Of a stretch of 64,000 nt of DNA, positions 8,576 to 16,806 are shown piece by piece (within the stretch, counting starts at the first letter, position 1; each line of letters begins with the position of its first letter). The stretch is from G963662675 sp963662675 (lineage in GTDB: Bacteria > Bacteroidota > Bacteroidia > Bacteroidales > Prolixibacteraceae). The position numbers and the translations under genes are program-made. The DNA is taken from the NCBI GenBank assembly GCA_963662675.2, contig CAXXHP010000004.1, forward strand, positions 682,001-746,000, read 5' to 3'. The notes below the pieces were generated by a model. The model saw only the letters and a list, made by a program, of their open reading frames with translations, was not told the origin of the DNA and ran no database searches.

Positions 8576-9196
8576 ATGATATCTAATTATAATTTAAGTA
8601 AACGACTAGTATTACTCAATCGTTATTATAAAATAACTAAGTTTTATGCTTTCTTAAAAGATACAGCATTTAAAGGAGGTACAGTAATCGTTCTTTTTGT
8701 TTTATTATTGGTGAGTCTGGAGCTTTTCGTTCTTGATTTCAATTCGCTACTTAATACTTTGGTAGCAACATTTTCATCACAAATTGTATTTTTATTCTTT
8801 TTAGTTTCAGAAACTATTTTAGGTGTAATTCCACCTGAAGCTTTTATTGCGTGGGCATCAAAATCAGCTACACCTTGGTTGTTTTTGTTCGTATTGGCAA
8901 CTATTTCTTATATCGGTGGAATTTTCTCATACTTTATTGGGAATCGACTGTTTTTAATCCCTTCCGTTAAAAATCATATTGAAAATAAAATAGCAAAGCA
9001 CATTGTAAACTTGCGAAAATGGGGAGGTTTTTTCGTCGTATTAGGTGCAATATCCCCAATTCCCCATTCATTGGTAAGTTTAGCATCAGGCTTGATAAAA
9101 TACAACTTCAAGCAATATTTGTTATGGTCACTTTTCCGATATGCACGATTTGCAATATATGCTCTGATTATTTTTCAAGTATTTGTTTCGTCCTAA
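8576..9196 (+). CDS. VTT/DedA-like (YqaA-type) inner-membrane protein
   Basis: A 206-residue multi-spanning protein with hydrophobic segments at about residues 37-55, 65-85, 98-120, 147-170 and 185-203. The segment GGFFVVLGAISPIPHSLVSL followed by ASGLIKYNFKQYLLWSLFRYAR matches VTT-domain (SNARE-associated/DedA) proteins, linked in other bacteria to lipid scrambling and envelope homeostasis. It is the only gene of the island interior on the plus strand. Its stop codon TAA is formed by the first bases of the IS3 remnant at 9190, so the original C-terminus was slightly different, but the domain is complete. Confidence 0.75.
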   Translation: MISNYNLSKRLVLLNRYYKITKFYAFLKDTAFKGGTVIVLFVLLLVSLELFVLDFNSLLNTLVATFSSQIVFLFFLVSETILGVIPPEAFIAWASKSATPWLFLFVLATISYIGGIFSYFIGNRLFLIPSVKNHIENKIAKHIVNLRKWGGFFVVLGAISPIPHSLVSLASGLIKYNFKQYLLWSLFRYARFAIYALIIFQVFVSS

Positions 9197-10057
9197 AATA
9201 GGTTGACAGTTTTAGCATGACCTTCTTTAGCCTGTTCGTATGTAGGTAATATCAGATACCCATACTTGATTTGGCCTGGTTACTTCCAACTCCTTAATCA
9301 GGTTGTTGTACTTGTGGAAATGATGATATGAATTGGTTGTTTTAGCATATGCTCTTTCCCGTTTTACCAACATGTTTTTCTCTCGTAGTATATCAAAAAG
9401 GCAATCTCTACCAATCTTCAAATGAGCGTGATGAAAGCCTTCATGCAGCGCACTATGCAGCTTTCTTGTCCCGACCCGTGGTTGTCCTTTTCGCTCTTGC
9501 TTTACCATTTCTAATACCTGCGAAACAGCAGATTCACGCTGCTTGAACCGCTTTTGGTATTTATAGTAGGCATCCCTTTTCAGATTAAAGCAAGAGCAAA
9601 CATCCGATATACTTGCTACACCGGTCTGTTTAGTTATTGAAGTAGCTTTCATTAAGGCTTGATGTCTAAGTTTTTTTTTAAACTCATCCACATTTTTGTA
9701 CCCTAAGTTATCGGCGGCAACCTCAAGGTAAGAATCGAGAACAAGCTTGTCCAAATCCTTTTTTATCAGGAGTTCTTTCAACTGTTCTACTTCCTTTTGC
9801 AAGGCTTTTAGCCGGCTGATTTCATCTTTTGTTTCAACCATGATACGGGTGTTCATTAAGTCTTTACGATCATACTTACGTACCCATTCATTGATGGTAC
9901 TTGACTGTATCCCATAAATGCGGGATAGTTGTCTTTTGGAATATTTACCCGTACTAAGTTCGGCTAAAATTTTGAGTTTGAAACTCTCACTGTAACGCCT
10001 AGTTACACCATCATTTTTATACATATCTACTGTTTTAGTGTAGACATATTTTAGGAC
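9190..10057 (-). mobile_element. IS3-family element with internal deletion
   Basis: Bounded by imperfect inverted ends: GTCCTAAAATAGGTTGACA at 9190 and, on the other strand, GTCCTAAAATATGTCTACA from 10057. The interior encodes only the 5' two thirds of the transposase. The sequence then jumps to what looks like the original 3' end (a frame reading QAKEGHAKTVNLF before the left inverted repeat). No target-site duplication is evident. Confidence 0.75.
9227..10024 (-). pseudogene. IS3-family transposase, C-terminally truncated
   Basis: From Met at 10024 the frame gives an OrfA-type helix-turn-helix (RRYSESFKLKILAELSTGKY, then SKRQLSRIYGIQSSTINEWVRKY) and a leucine-rich coiled coil (about residues 62-85). 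It continues into OrfB (KRDAYYKYQKRF, QPRVGTRKLHSAL) and stops after NQVWVSDITYIRTG, the first Asp of the DDE core. The other two catalytic residues are missing, so it is inactive. OrfA and OrfB are in one frame. A longer upstream start at 10135 would lie outside the element and is rejected. Confidence 0.8.
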
Positions 10058-10064
10058 GGGTCGG

Positions 10065-10198
10065 TATATAACGTTGGCGCTATGGTTATGTTGCCGATTG
10101 CGGGCTACTTCCTTTTCAAGTTGCAATAAGCTCAATGCGGGCTACAAGCCTTGAATTTACTACTCAAACGGCAATTAACTATGAGCACGTGTTACAAA
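10065..10198 (+). repeat. Cassette-boundary repeat of a second sequence type, R4b
   Basis: A long imperfect palindrome: the left arm ATAACGTTGGCGCTATGG and GTTATGTTGCCG (about 10068-10096) pairs with the right arm CGGCAATTAACTATGAGCAC and GTGTTAC (about 10169-10195). GCGGGCTAC is repeated inside (10100 and 10138). It has the same outer-core/inner-stem layout as R1-R6 but an unrelated sequence. It lies at the 3' end of the lipoprotein gene, where the orientation pattern of the island predicts a repeat. Confidence 0.55.
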
Positions 10199-11373
10199 CC
10201 GTTATTCCATTTATCAATCTTCTCATTAATATCTTCAATGTTGGGATACCGTGATATTGTCTCAGTATTATTTTTGAATAATTGTTCATTTATATCATCT
10301 TCTGATAAGCCCATTTCCATTCCCTTACTGAAAATTTCAATTCTTCTTCTCAATTCCGGGACGAAATCTTCTGTTGTAAATTCATCCCAACCACTTATCA
10401 ATTTATGGTCCCGAAGGGGTTTGTAATAAATAAGTCCAGTAAACATATCTTGAAAACTGTAATTATTAACAGTGTAATCCTTAGGGATAGCATCAAACAC
10501 AGATAGTCCAAAAGGAGAATTTTTCAAAGTAAATCCGACATTTTGTGTTCTAGACTTTGCAAAGATATTATCCCATTCTCCATTTTTAATAACCGTGTAA
10601 TTTCCACGTGATGGTATACCTAGCCCCATTAAATAAATACTTGCTATTTTTTCATGGTATACATCTTTAAGAAAACGCCCAGTGTTTTTTTGTAGTCGCC
10701 CATCCGAGTATTGGTAATCTTTCAAGAAAGCGTGAGAATAGTTCATTATAACTAACGCCTTTGGAGGTTTGTTTGATGTCTTTTTTATTTGATTAATGCG
10801 GTTTATTATATTTACTGCCATTATACTATCTCTTTCAATTGTAGAGTTGTCAAACTCCTTATATTGCAATGCGGTATTACAATCATACCAAGAAAAAGAC
10901 ATATCACTTGGATGTAATAACACCTTCTGAGGCTCGCTTAATCCCTGATTTAATTTATATAATTCGCTTAGAAACCAAGGGAAATTATAACAATGCCAAT
11001 AAGGAGTATAGTCAATATCTCTAAAAATAGAAGTGATTTGGTTTCTTGTTGTCAATGAGTCTTTAAACTCACTTTGTAAAAATTTATTAATCTCACTATC
11101 CATATTCGCAACTCCAACTTCTGTGAAAATATGACCAACGTTTTCGATAAAATAAGGATCTTTAATTATGTCTAAAAATAATTCATATTGTGTAAATTCC
11201 TTATGGTCACGTTCACATATAATAACGATGTCATTTTCTTTAAATTGATTAAGTACATAATCTTTGGCAGAAGCCTTTTGCTCTTTTAAAAAATCACTGG
11301 CTGTTTGATTCTTTTCTTTCAAAGAACATGAACAGAGAGATAAGATGATTAGTAATATTAAAGATAACTTCAT
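10192..11373 (-). CDS. Exported lipoprotein, possible erythromycin-esterase/ChaN-like fold
   Basis: A 393-residue lipoprotein (signal LILLIILSLCSC). The start at 11373 was chosen because codons further upstream derive from the neighbouring IS element. Segments VIICERDHKEFTQYELFLDI, HIFTEVGVANMDSEIN and PPKALVIMNYSHAFLKD recall the layout of EreA/ChaN/TIKI-type proteins (E-x-x-H near the N-terminus, acidic strand, then a late His), but the match is weak. The only gene between repeats R4b and R5. Function not assigned. Confidence 0.6.
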   Translation of the reverse strand: MKLSLILLIILSLCSCSLKEKNQTASDFLKEQKASAKDYVLNQFKENDIVIICERDHKEFTQYELFLDIIKDPYFIENVGHIFTEVGVANMDSEINKFLQSEFKDSLTTRNQITSIFRDIDYTPYWHCYNFPWFLSELYKLNQGLSEPQKVLLHPSDMSFSWYDCNTALQYKEFDNSTIERDSIMAVNIINRINQIKKTSNKPPKALVIMNYSHAFLKDYQYSDGRLQKNTGRFLKDVYHEKIASIYLMGLGIPSRGNYTVIKNGEWDNIFAKSRTQNVGFTLKNSPFGLSVFDAIPKDYTVNNYSFQDMFTGLIYYKPLRDHKLISGWDEFTTEDFVPELRRRIEIFSKGMEMGLSEDDINEQLFKNNTETISRYPNIEDINEKIDKWNNGL

Positions 11374-11394
11374 TCGATTATTTGTTTTAATGTT

Positions 11395-12699
11395 CGTTAA
11401 GTTACATTGTTTACACAAGTTAAAGATTAGACTTTACACTAAATTAGTTTCTAACCTTACTGATTTTTCTTTCGTTCTTAATTCATTTTCATTGAAGTAT
11501 CCTAAGAATACATTTCTATAAAATACTCTCCAAATTCCATTACCCATTTCCAGTGCTCCAACATATTTTCCTGTTAAAGATGCAGTTAAGTATACCCAAT
11601 TATATGCCCCCCACCTTATCGAACCATTTTGTGTTACTTTGTATACTTTCATCTCTGTATCGTAATCAAAGTTGGGTGTTTTTTCTGGAAATGGTCGTGT
11701 TGAGAAATCATGTGCAGAAGCTGGTGTTTCCATATTTAAAGCTTCATGTGGTCGTACATGGTTATATTCCTTTACAAAGTGATTTAACCGCCTTTGTTGA
11801 GCTCTTAAGTCATAAGCTGAAGGTTTGGCACAGGCGGCCTTTAAATCCCGGGGCATACGCTCATGTCTTCCATTTTGTTCAGGATGTGCCGGGTCTGAAA
11901 ATACGGGCATTATCCCTAGCTCAATAAACCAATAGGATAACCTGGTGAATCGTTGAATTGCAGACACTGATCCAAAGGGGCTGCCGTTATCAGTGTGCAT
12001 TTGTTTTGGAATGCCATACTTCCTGAAAACTCGTGTAAATTCTGACTTTGCAGATTGTAAGTTTTCTTTGTAATGCCCTTTTGCCGCAAATACAAATCGG
12101 CTTTTTGAGTCAGCTATCGTAAGTGGATGACAGTACTTTTTATTCCCCATTAGGAACTTTCCTTTATAGTCTGCACTCCAGACTTCATTACATTCTTTTG
12201 GGTCGAAAATAGGGTGGATTGGTTTTACTCTTCGGAGTCGTTTTTGAGGGCATACTAAGCCGTGTTTTTTGAGAATGTTATGTACCGTAACCACCGAAGG
12301 AATATTGTCAACAGGAAAATCGTTAAACAATAGTTTCCTAATTTTCTTTGCTCCCCATAAGCGGTGTTTTTCTTTAAATTCAAGGATACCATTAACCACT
12401 TTTTGATTTGTTTCTTTTGGATGACCTCTGGGTGTTCTGGAATGTTCTAGTAATCCATCATACCCATTTTCTTCAAATCGGGTAATGATTTTATAGGCTG
12501 TAGGTCTACTTATCCCAAAACTATTACATAGTTCCACAATGGTGTATTTCCCAGTTCGCCATTCGCAGATAAATTCAATTTTTTGTTCCATTTTCGTTGT
12601 GTCTTTCCAAGGCATGGTAATTTGAATTTTGGTTTCAAATTACTACTCAAAAAGTGTAAACGATGTTTCTTTAACTCTGTAAAGGATGTTTGTTTAACG
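11395..12699 (-). mobile_element. IS481-type insertion sequence, apparently intact
   Basis: Imperfect inverted ends of about 45 bp: CGTTAAGTTACATTGTTTAC from 11395 and, on the other strand, CGTTAAACAAACATCCTTTA from 12699, with a shared AAGTTAAAGA-like block and TTTACACT. One full transposase lies between. No clear target duplication was seen. It inserted about 22 bp upstream of the lipoprotein start codon and 12 bp from repeat R5. Confidence 0.75.
11434..12615 (-). CDS. IS481-family transposase
   Basis: 393 residues. N-terminal helix-turn-helix (YTIVELCNSFGISRPTAYKI, residues 24-43), then an rve/DDE core with SADYKG (Asp149), MHTDNGSPFG (Asp209) and HPEQNGRHER (Glu252), and HVRPHEALNMETPA after it as in IS481/IS30-like rve transposases. 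Full length, with no frameshift, so potentially active. It is transcribed towards the lipoprotein gene and could drive it by read-through. Confidence 0.9.
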   Translation of the reverse strand: MPWKDTTKMEQKIEFICEWRTGKYTIVELCNSFGISRPTAYKIITRFEENGYDGLLEHSRTPRGHPKETNQKVVNGILEFKEKHRLWGAKKIRKLLFNDFPVDNIPSVVTVHNILKKHGLVCPQKRLRRVKPIHPIFDPKECNEVWSADYKGKFLMGNKKYCHPLTIADSKSRFVFAAKGHYKENLQSAKSEFTRVFRKYGIPKQMHTDNGSPFGSVSAIQRFTRLSYWFIELGIMPVFSDPAHPEQNGRHERMPRDLKAACAKPSAYDLRAQQRRLNHFVKEYNHVRPHEALNMETPASAHDFSTRPFPEKTPNFDYDTEMKVYKVTQNGSIRWGAYNWVYLTASLTGKYVGALEMGNGIWRVFYRNVFLGYFNENELRTKEKSVRLETNLV

Positions 12700-12710
12700 T
12701 ACCTAATGCC

Positions 12711-12837
12711 CTGTAACGGTTTGTGTATGTGGCGTTGGGCATTTCGAAGCACCTCATTTTCAAACTGCTGATATGTTTATTAAATGTTCTCATATTTCAA
12801 TTTACCACTGTCTGCCCAATGACATATGACACTTTGT
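12711..12837 (+). repeat. Cassette-boundary repeat, copy R5, interrupted by group II intron 2
   Basis: Left end CTGTAACGGTTTGTGTATGT is identical over AACGGTTTGTGTATGTGG to R6. The right end ACATATGACACTTTGT is identical to R6 and is cut by the intron; beyond the intron the sequence resumes TATAGCCAG (14809), versus TGTAGCCAG in R6. Left CTGTAAC and right GTTATAG are complementary with one G-T pair. The interior is shorter than in R4/R6. Confidence 0.75.
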
Positions 12838-14808
12838 GTGTGCCCAGCATGAGCATGTGCCCACTTTATTAAAGGTTTGAAAAAGAATGTAAAGTACAAC
12901 TTTTTCTTACTAAACAATAAAGTGTAGCATGAAATTATTCCAGAGGGTGTAAGTCCCTTACGGGCGGAGGTAACGCTTCGAACCGTTAGCAAGTGGCAAG
13001 CTGGTTTACCGTGAGGTATGCAGTGAAGGAAGCCAACCGGCAAACTCCGGTACTGACGAACAGAAATTGGATACGAGGCTACGAGACGAGGATAAGCAAG
13101 CACATCATTGTAACGTCCAACGAATACCAAAATCGTTCCGTAGTAGATCCAGCAGTGATTGGAGGAAGGAAGATGCTCTTACCTGGGGAGGTCTCAACTT
13201 TCCGCAAGGACAGTTGAGAAGTCAGCAGAGGCCATAGTAGGCTTTGGAAACGAGCTGTCATAGAAAAGGCAGAGGACTCACAGAAAAGCTGAAGGGCTGA
13301 ACGATAAGTTGTCCCAAATGCTGCAAAGAAGCTTTCTGCGTGAGCAGGATCTAGCTTTGCGTTAGGCGGGACATGGAAACAATGAATTGAAACTAAAATG
13401 ATTGATCAAATTCTAACACGAAAGAACCTGTTACAGGCCATGTACAAAGTCCAGCGGAACCACGGTTCAGCAGGAGTCGACCGCATGCCCGTATGTAAAC
13501 TGTCAGAACTCCTGTCTATTGACAAGGAAGAACTGACAGCCAAGGTTCGTTCGGGAAAGTATTTGCCACAAGCCATTTTAGGAGTGGAAATTCTAAAAGG
13601 AAAAGGGAAAACAAGGTTACTCGGTATTCCCACCGTAACCGACCGCCTGCTACAACAAGCGGTTTTACAAGTAATTACTGCACGCTTCGAGTTTGGGTTT
13701 TCAGACTCCAGTTTTGGGTTCCGTCCCAACAGGAGCGTTGGTCAGGCAGTCCTAAAAGCACAGGCTTACATCAACCAAGGGTTTCAATACATTGTAGATA
13801 TTGACCTAAAAACCTTTTTCGATGAAGTAGACCATTGCTATCTGCTGCAACTGCTTTACCGCAAAATCAACTGCCGCGAAACCTTGCGCCTTATCCGCAA
13901 ATGGCTGCGTTCCCCGATACAAATAAACGGGAAACTGGTCAAACGCAGAAAGGGAGTTCCGCAGGGCAGCCCATTAAGTCCTTTACTGTCCAACATCGTA
14001 TTGCACGAACTGGACAGGGAACTGGAAAGGCAAGGTTTGCGTTTTGTCCGCTATGCCGACGATTTTAGCATTTACGTTAAAACGAAGACAACAGCCCGAA
14101 AGGTTGGCAACACCATTTTTAAGTTTCTTAAAAACAAGTTGAAACTAACGATCAATTGGGAGAAAAGCGGCATCCGCAGACCTGTACATTTCACCTGCTT
14201 AGGATTTGGCTTTGTGCCAACTTATAAGAAAGGCGAACGGGGCAAATATCAACTGGTTGTATCCGAAAAGAGTTGGACGAGCTTGAAGCAAAAGCTAAAA
14301 GTCCTCACCCGAAAAACCACTCCCATGAGTTTTGATGAACGTATCGAAAAGTTGGGCGAGGTGCAGCGAGGATGGATTAATGCTTTCCGAATGGCAAGCA
14401 TCCAAAACAAGCTGGCTGAACTGGATGGGTGGCTGCGGAACCGACTTCGCTATTGCATTTGGCACCACTGGAAAAAGCCTGAGCGAAAAAGGAAGAACCT
14501 GATTCGTTTGGGCGTTGAACAGGGTCAAGCCTATGCATGGAGTCGTTCCAGAATGGGTGGATGGGCAATTGCACAAAGCCCAATTCTGGGTACTACCATT
14601 ACGGTTGATAGATTGAAATTGCGTGGTTACGTTTCTTTACTGGAACTCTACAATCAAGTAAAACCAAGTACGGTTTTGTTTCCTATGACTTAACGAACCG
14701 CCGTATATGTTCCTGAGTAAAGCGAAAGGAAGGAGCATAGCTCGCGTACGTATGGTGGTGTGAAAGCCTCTCCCTGCTAGTATTTGCTAGCGGGGCGGGC
14801 TATTCGAT
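12838..14808 (+). mobile_element. Group II intron 2 with maturase ORF
   Basis: Starts GTGTGCCCAGCATGAGC (12838) and ends near TATTCGAT (14808). Domain I-III sequence is shared with intron 1. The maturase is encoded in domain IV. Domain V is at about 14695-14764 (AACCGCCGTA...TATGGTGGTGTGA), followed by a domain VI stem (CTGCTAG...CTAGCGGGG). Between the two halves of domain V lies an extra GC-containing hairpin of about 30 nt, as in intron 1. Joining the exons rebuilds ACTTTGT-TATAGCCAG, the end of repeat R5. Exact ends may be off by one to three bases. Confidence 0.85.
13398..14693 (+). CDS. ltrA: Group II intron reverse transcriptase/maturase
   Basis: 431 residues. RT blocks are GVDRMPV, TVTDRLLQQAVLQV, SFGFRPNRS, VDIDLKTFFD (first catalytic Asp), KGVPQGSPLSPLLSNI and FVRYADDF (YADD, residues 219-222). 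A GIIM-type maturase domain follows (GEVQRGWINAFRMAS, LRYCIWHHWKKP). The protein ends without an HNH endonuclease domain, as in class C-like introns that insert using hairpin targets. The frame is intact, so it could splice and mobilise both intron copies. Confidence 0.95.
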   Translation: MIDQILTRKNLLQAMYKVQRNHGSAGVDRMPVCKLSELLSIDKEELTAKVRSGKYLPQAILGVEILKGKGKTRLLGIPTVTDRLLQQAVLQVITARFEFGFSDSSFGFRPNRSVGQAVLKAQAYINQGFQYIVDIDLKTFFDEVDHCYLLQLLYRKINCRETLRLIRKWLRSPIQINGKLVKRRKGVPQGSPLSPLLSNIVLHELDRELERQGLRFVRYADDFSIYVKTKTTARKVGNTIFKFLKNKLKLTINWEKSGIRRPVHFTCLGFGFVPTYKKGERGKYQLVVSEKSWTSLKQKLKVLTRKTTPMSFDERIEKLGEVQRGWINAFRMASIQNKLAELDGWLRNRLRYCIWHHWKKPERKRKNLIRLGVEQGQAYAWSRSRMGGWAIAQSPILGTTITVDRLKLRGYVSLLELYNQVKPSTVLFPMT

Positions 14809-15720
14809 TATAGCCAGTTTTTATTTTTAATTATCCAATTTCGCATTTTCTCAAGATTTTGCAAGCCGTTTTCTATTTTAGAGATTTGCTCACTGAACTC
14901 TTTTGTCCTGTCAACTTTTCCTGAAAACACTCGGATTGAAAAACTTTTATTGTGCTTTTCAAATTTTGCCCAGTCTGGAAGTATTTCTTTTATTTTAAAT
15001 TCAACTTCTTCCGAAAAACCTTTAAAAGTCGCATCTGTATTTCCTTGTCCAAGTTTATGATAGAAAACTATGTTTTTGAGATTTTCATCAAACAACATTG
15101 GCCAGTCGCTGTTGTGCGGTACAATTCCTGGTTTTTTTCATAATCAGACTGGGATAATTTTTTTCTTTATATTCCCAGTAAGAATGCCAAAAATTTTGGA
15201 CGGGAACAGAATTTACAGGTTGGTAACCTCGTCTTAATTTCTCAGTCGCTATTTGAAGCAATTTACTTTTAAATAAATTTCTTTTTGTGCCAGTAAATTC
15301 CAGTCTTTTTGCAATTGCCTCGTATGTTACGTAGTTCTCAAATTCGCTTTGATTCTCGCAATAAAGTTCAGGAGCAACCAAAACGACATACGCAATATCA
15401 CATTCTTTTTTTGTTTCGTATTCTTTAGCTCGTTTAAAATATCGGTCATACTGTTCGTTTTGAAAAGAAGCATCTAACTTATTCTCAATTAGAACAAATA
15501 TTTTTTTTGTGTCTGAATTATAAGAATATAAAATATCTGTTTCTCCAAGTCCAAAATCAGAGATACTTCTCCAAGAACCATTTGAAAGAGTCAAATTTGG
15601 CAAGCCTAATTCTTTTATAAACCACTCGCAAAATGCATTATCTGTCGTTAATTCTTCGAGTAATATTAAATCGACATCTCGTTCTTGTATTGCTTCAACT
15701 GGTATAATTGTCTGGTCCAT
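14808..15720 (-). pseudogene. PD-(D/E)XK nuclease-like protein, frameshifted
   Basis: From ATG at 15720 the frame runs about 200 codons and includes GETDILYSYNSDTKKIFVLI and ENKLDA, a PD-(D/E)XK core with Asp62, Glu79 and Lys81, then KECDIAYVVLVAP. It breaks at a run of seven A (about 15135-15141, complement of TTTTTTT): with six A it would read KKPGIVPHNSDWP and join the 3' frame (NIVFYHKLGQGNTDATFKGF to KNKNWL). The intact product would be about 303 residues. The stop codon spans the intron-exon joint at 14808-14810. Phase variation, decay or sequencing error are all possible. Confidence 0.8.
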
Positions 15721-15742
15721 TCTCTCTTTTTTATAGCATAGC

Positions 15743-15934
15743 ACATAACGGTTTGTGTATGTGGAGTGCGGGATTGAAAGTGATGAACTTTCAAACTCGC
15801 ACGTAGCCAATTCGTTTATTCGGTATTTCAAATTTTCCGTCAATCGTCGGAGACGAATTGGCGGTGTTTCAACAACGAGCTACAGCCACAAAAACCGCTA
15901 AAACCCGCATTACATATGACACTTTGTTGTAGCC
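15743..15934 (+). repeat. Cassette-boundary repeat, copy R6 (best preserved)
   Basis: Runs from CACATAACGGTTTGTGTATG to ACATATGACACTTTGTTGTA and GCC. Inside are a 16-bp hairpin (15766-15781 with 15787-15802, GTGCGGGATTGAAAGT against ACTTTCAAACTCGCAC) and a second stem CCAATTCGT/ACGAATTGG (15807-15815, 15853-15861). The outer ends pair imperfectly with each other. The left end is 22 bp from the nuclease start codon and the right end 7 bp from the PIN-protein stop, so promoter and transcript end of the two neighbours lie in or beside the repeat. Confidence 0.85.
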
Positions 15935-15940
15935 AGTAAT

Positions 15941-16795
15941 TTATTCTAAGTCATCAACATCTTCAAAATCAAGCAAAGCTAATTTAGCTTTATTCTGCAA
16001 ATTTAAATCAGCACTTACTAAAATAATCTTGTCTGATGGTCTGTTAATTTGTACATCTAATCCACTTGCAATAATTCTATCATCCATATTGTCCTTATCC
16101 AACCATGGCAATGTCCTTGATAAATCCGGTTCTGTGGCAATCATTTGAACGCAAATTGTTTTATTGACTGTTACTCCCTTTAGAACATCTCCCTGTTTAT
16201 TGTAACCCTTTAATCTTTTTATGACACTCCTTGCTTTATTTCTGACATTATCATCACGATGAAACATCTTTAATTTGTCAAGTTCTGATAAAACAGTTGG
16301 TGTCAGTAAGAAAGTGAAATTCTTTTTGTCAACAAGACGGGAATATATATTTGGGTCAGGCTGAATAATCAAGGCATTCGTATCTGGGATTAAAATAGTT
16401 TTAAAATCATCCTTTACCAGTAAATCAAGATATGATTCAAGGTTTTTATATTCTTGATTAAAAATCATTTTTGCACGTTCAATTGAACCTGGTGTTTGCT
16501 TCTTTTCAAGTTCAATCAATCCCAATAACTTTTTATGAGATTTATCTAAGCTTTTGTATTGGTTATCTGTCGCATGAATTAGAAGCAGATGAAATTTTTC
16601 ATAAAATTCCTTGTAAAGATTAACCGCCTTCATATGAATTTTTTCATCTGTACCAGTCCAACTATAGGGATTTCCAAGATAGATTACGCCTTCTCGAGAA
16701 CGGCGTTTGCTTATTCTCGAATTTTCAAACAAATCATCTTTCAAAAAAAGAATCTCTTGTCCTAATTGCTTTATTTTATCTATATAACTGCTCAT
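15941..16795 (-). CDS. PIN-domain protein (predicted RNase)
   Basis: 284 residues. An N-terminal helical region (1-130) precedes a PIN domain with ILIPDTNALI (Asp138), TPTVLSELDKLK (Glu171), MDDRIIASGL (Asp238/239) and ILVSADLNLQNKA (Asp263): all four acidic positions are kept. PIN domains are metal-dependent endoribonucleases, as in VapC toxins and PhoH-linked proteins. No antitoxin gene is adjacent, and the long N-terminal part is unlike VapC, so this may be a stand-alone effector or regulator. It is flanked by repeat R6 at its 3' end and the short inverted element R7 at its 5' end. Confidence 0.8.
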   Translation of the reverse strand: MSSYIDKIKQLGQEILFLKDDLFENSRISKRRSREGVIYLGNPYSWTGTDEKIHMKAVNLYKEFYEKFHLLLIHATDNQYKSLDKSHKKLLGLIELEKKQTPGSIERAKMIFNQEYKNLESYLDLLVKDDFKTILIPDTNALIIQPDPNIYSRLVDKKNFTFLLTPTVLSELDKLKMFHRDDNVRNKARSVIKRLKGYNKQGDVLKGVTVNKTICVQMIATEPDLSRTLPWLDKDNMDDRIIASGLDVQINRPSDKIILVSADLNLQNKAKLALLDFEDVDDLE

Positions 16796-16806
16796 TTTTT
16801 ATTATT

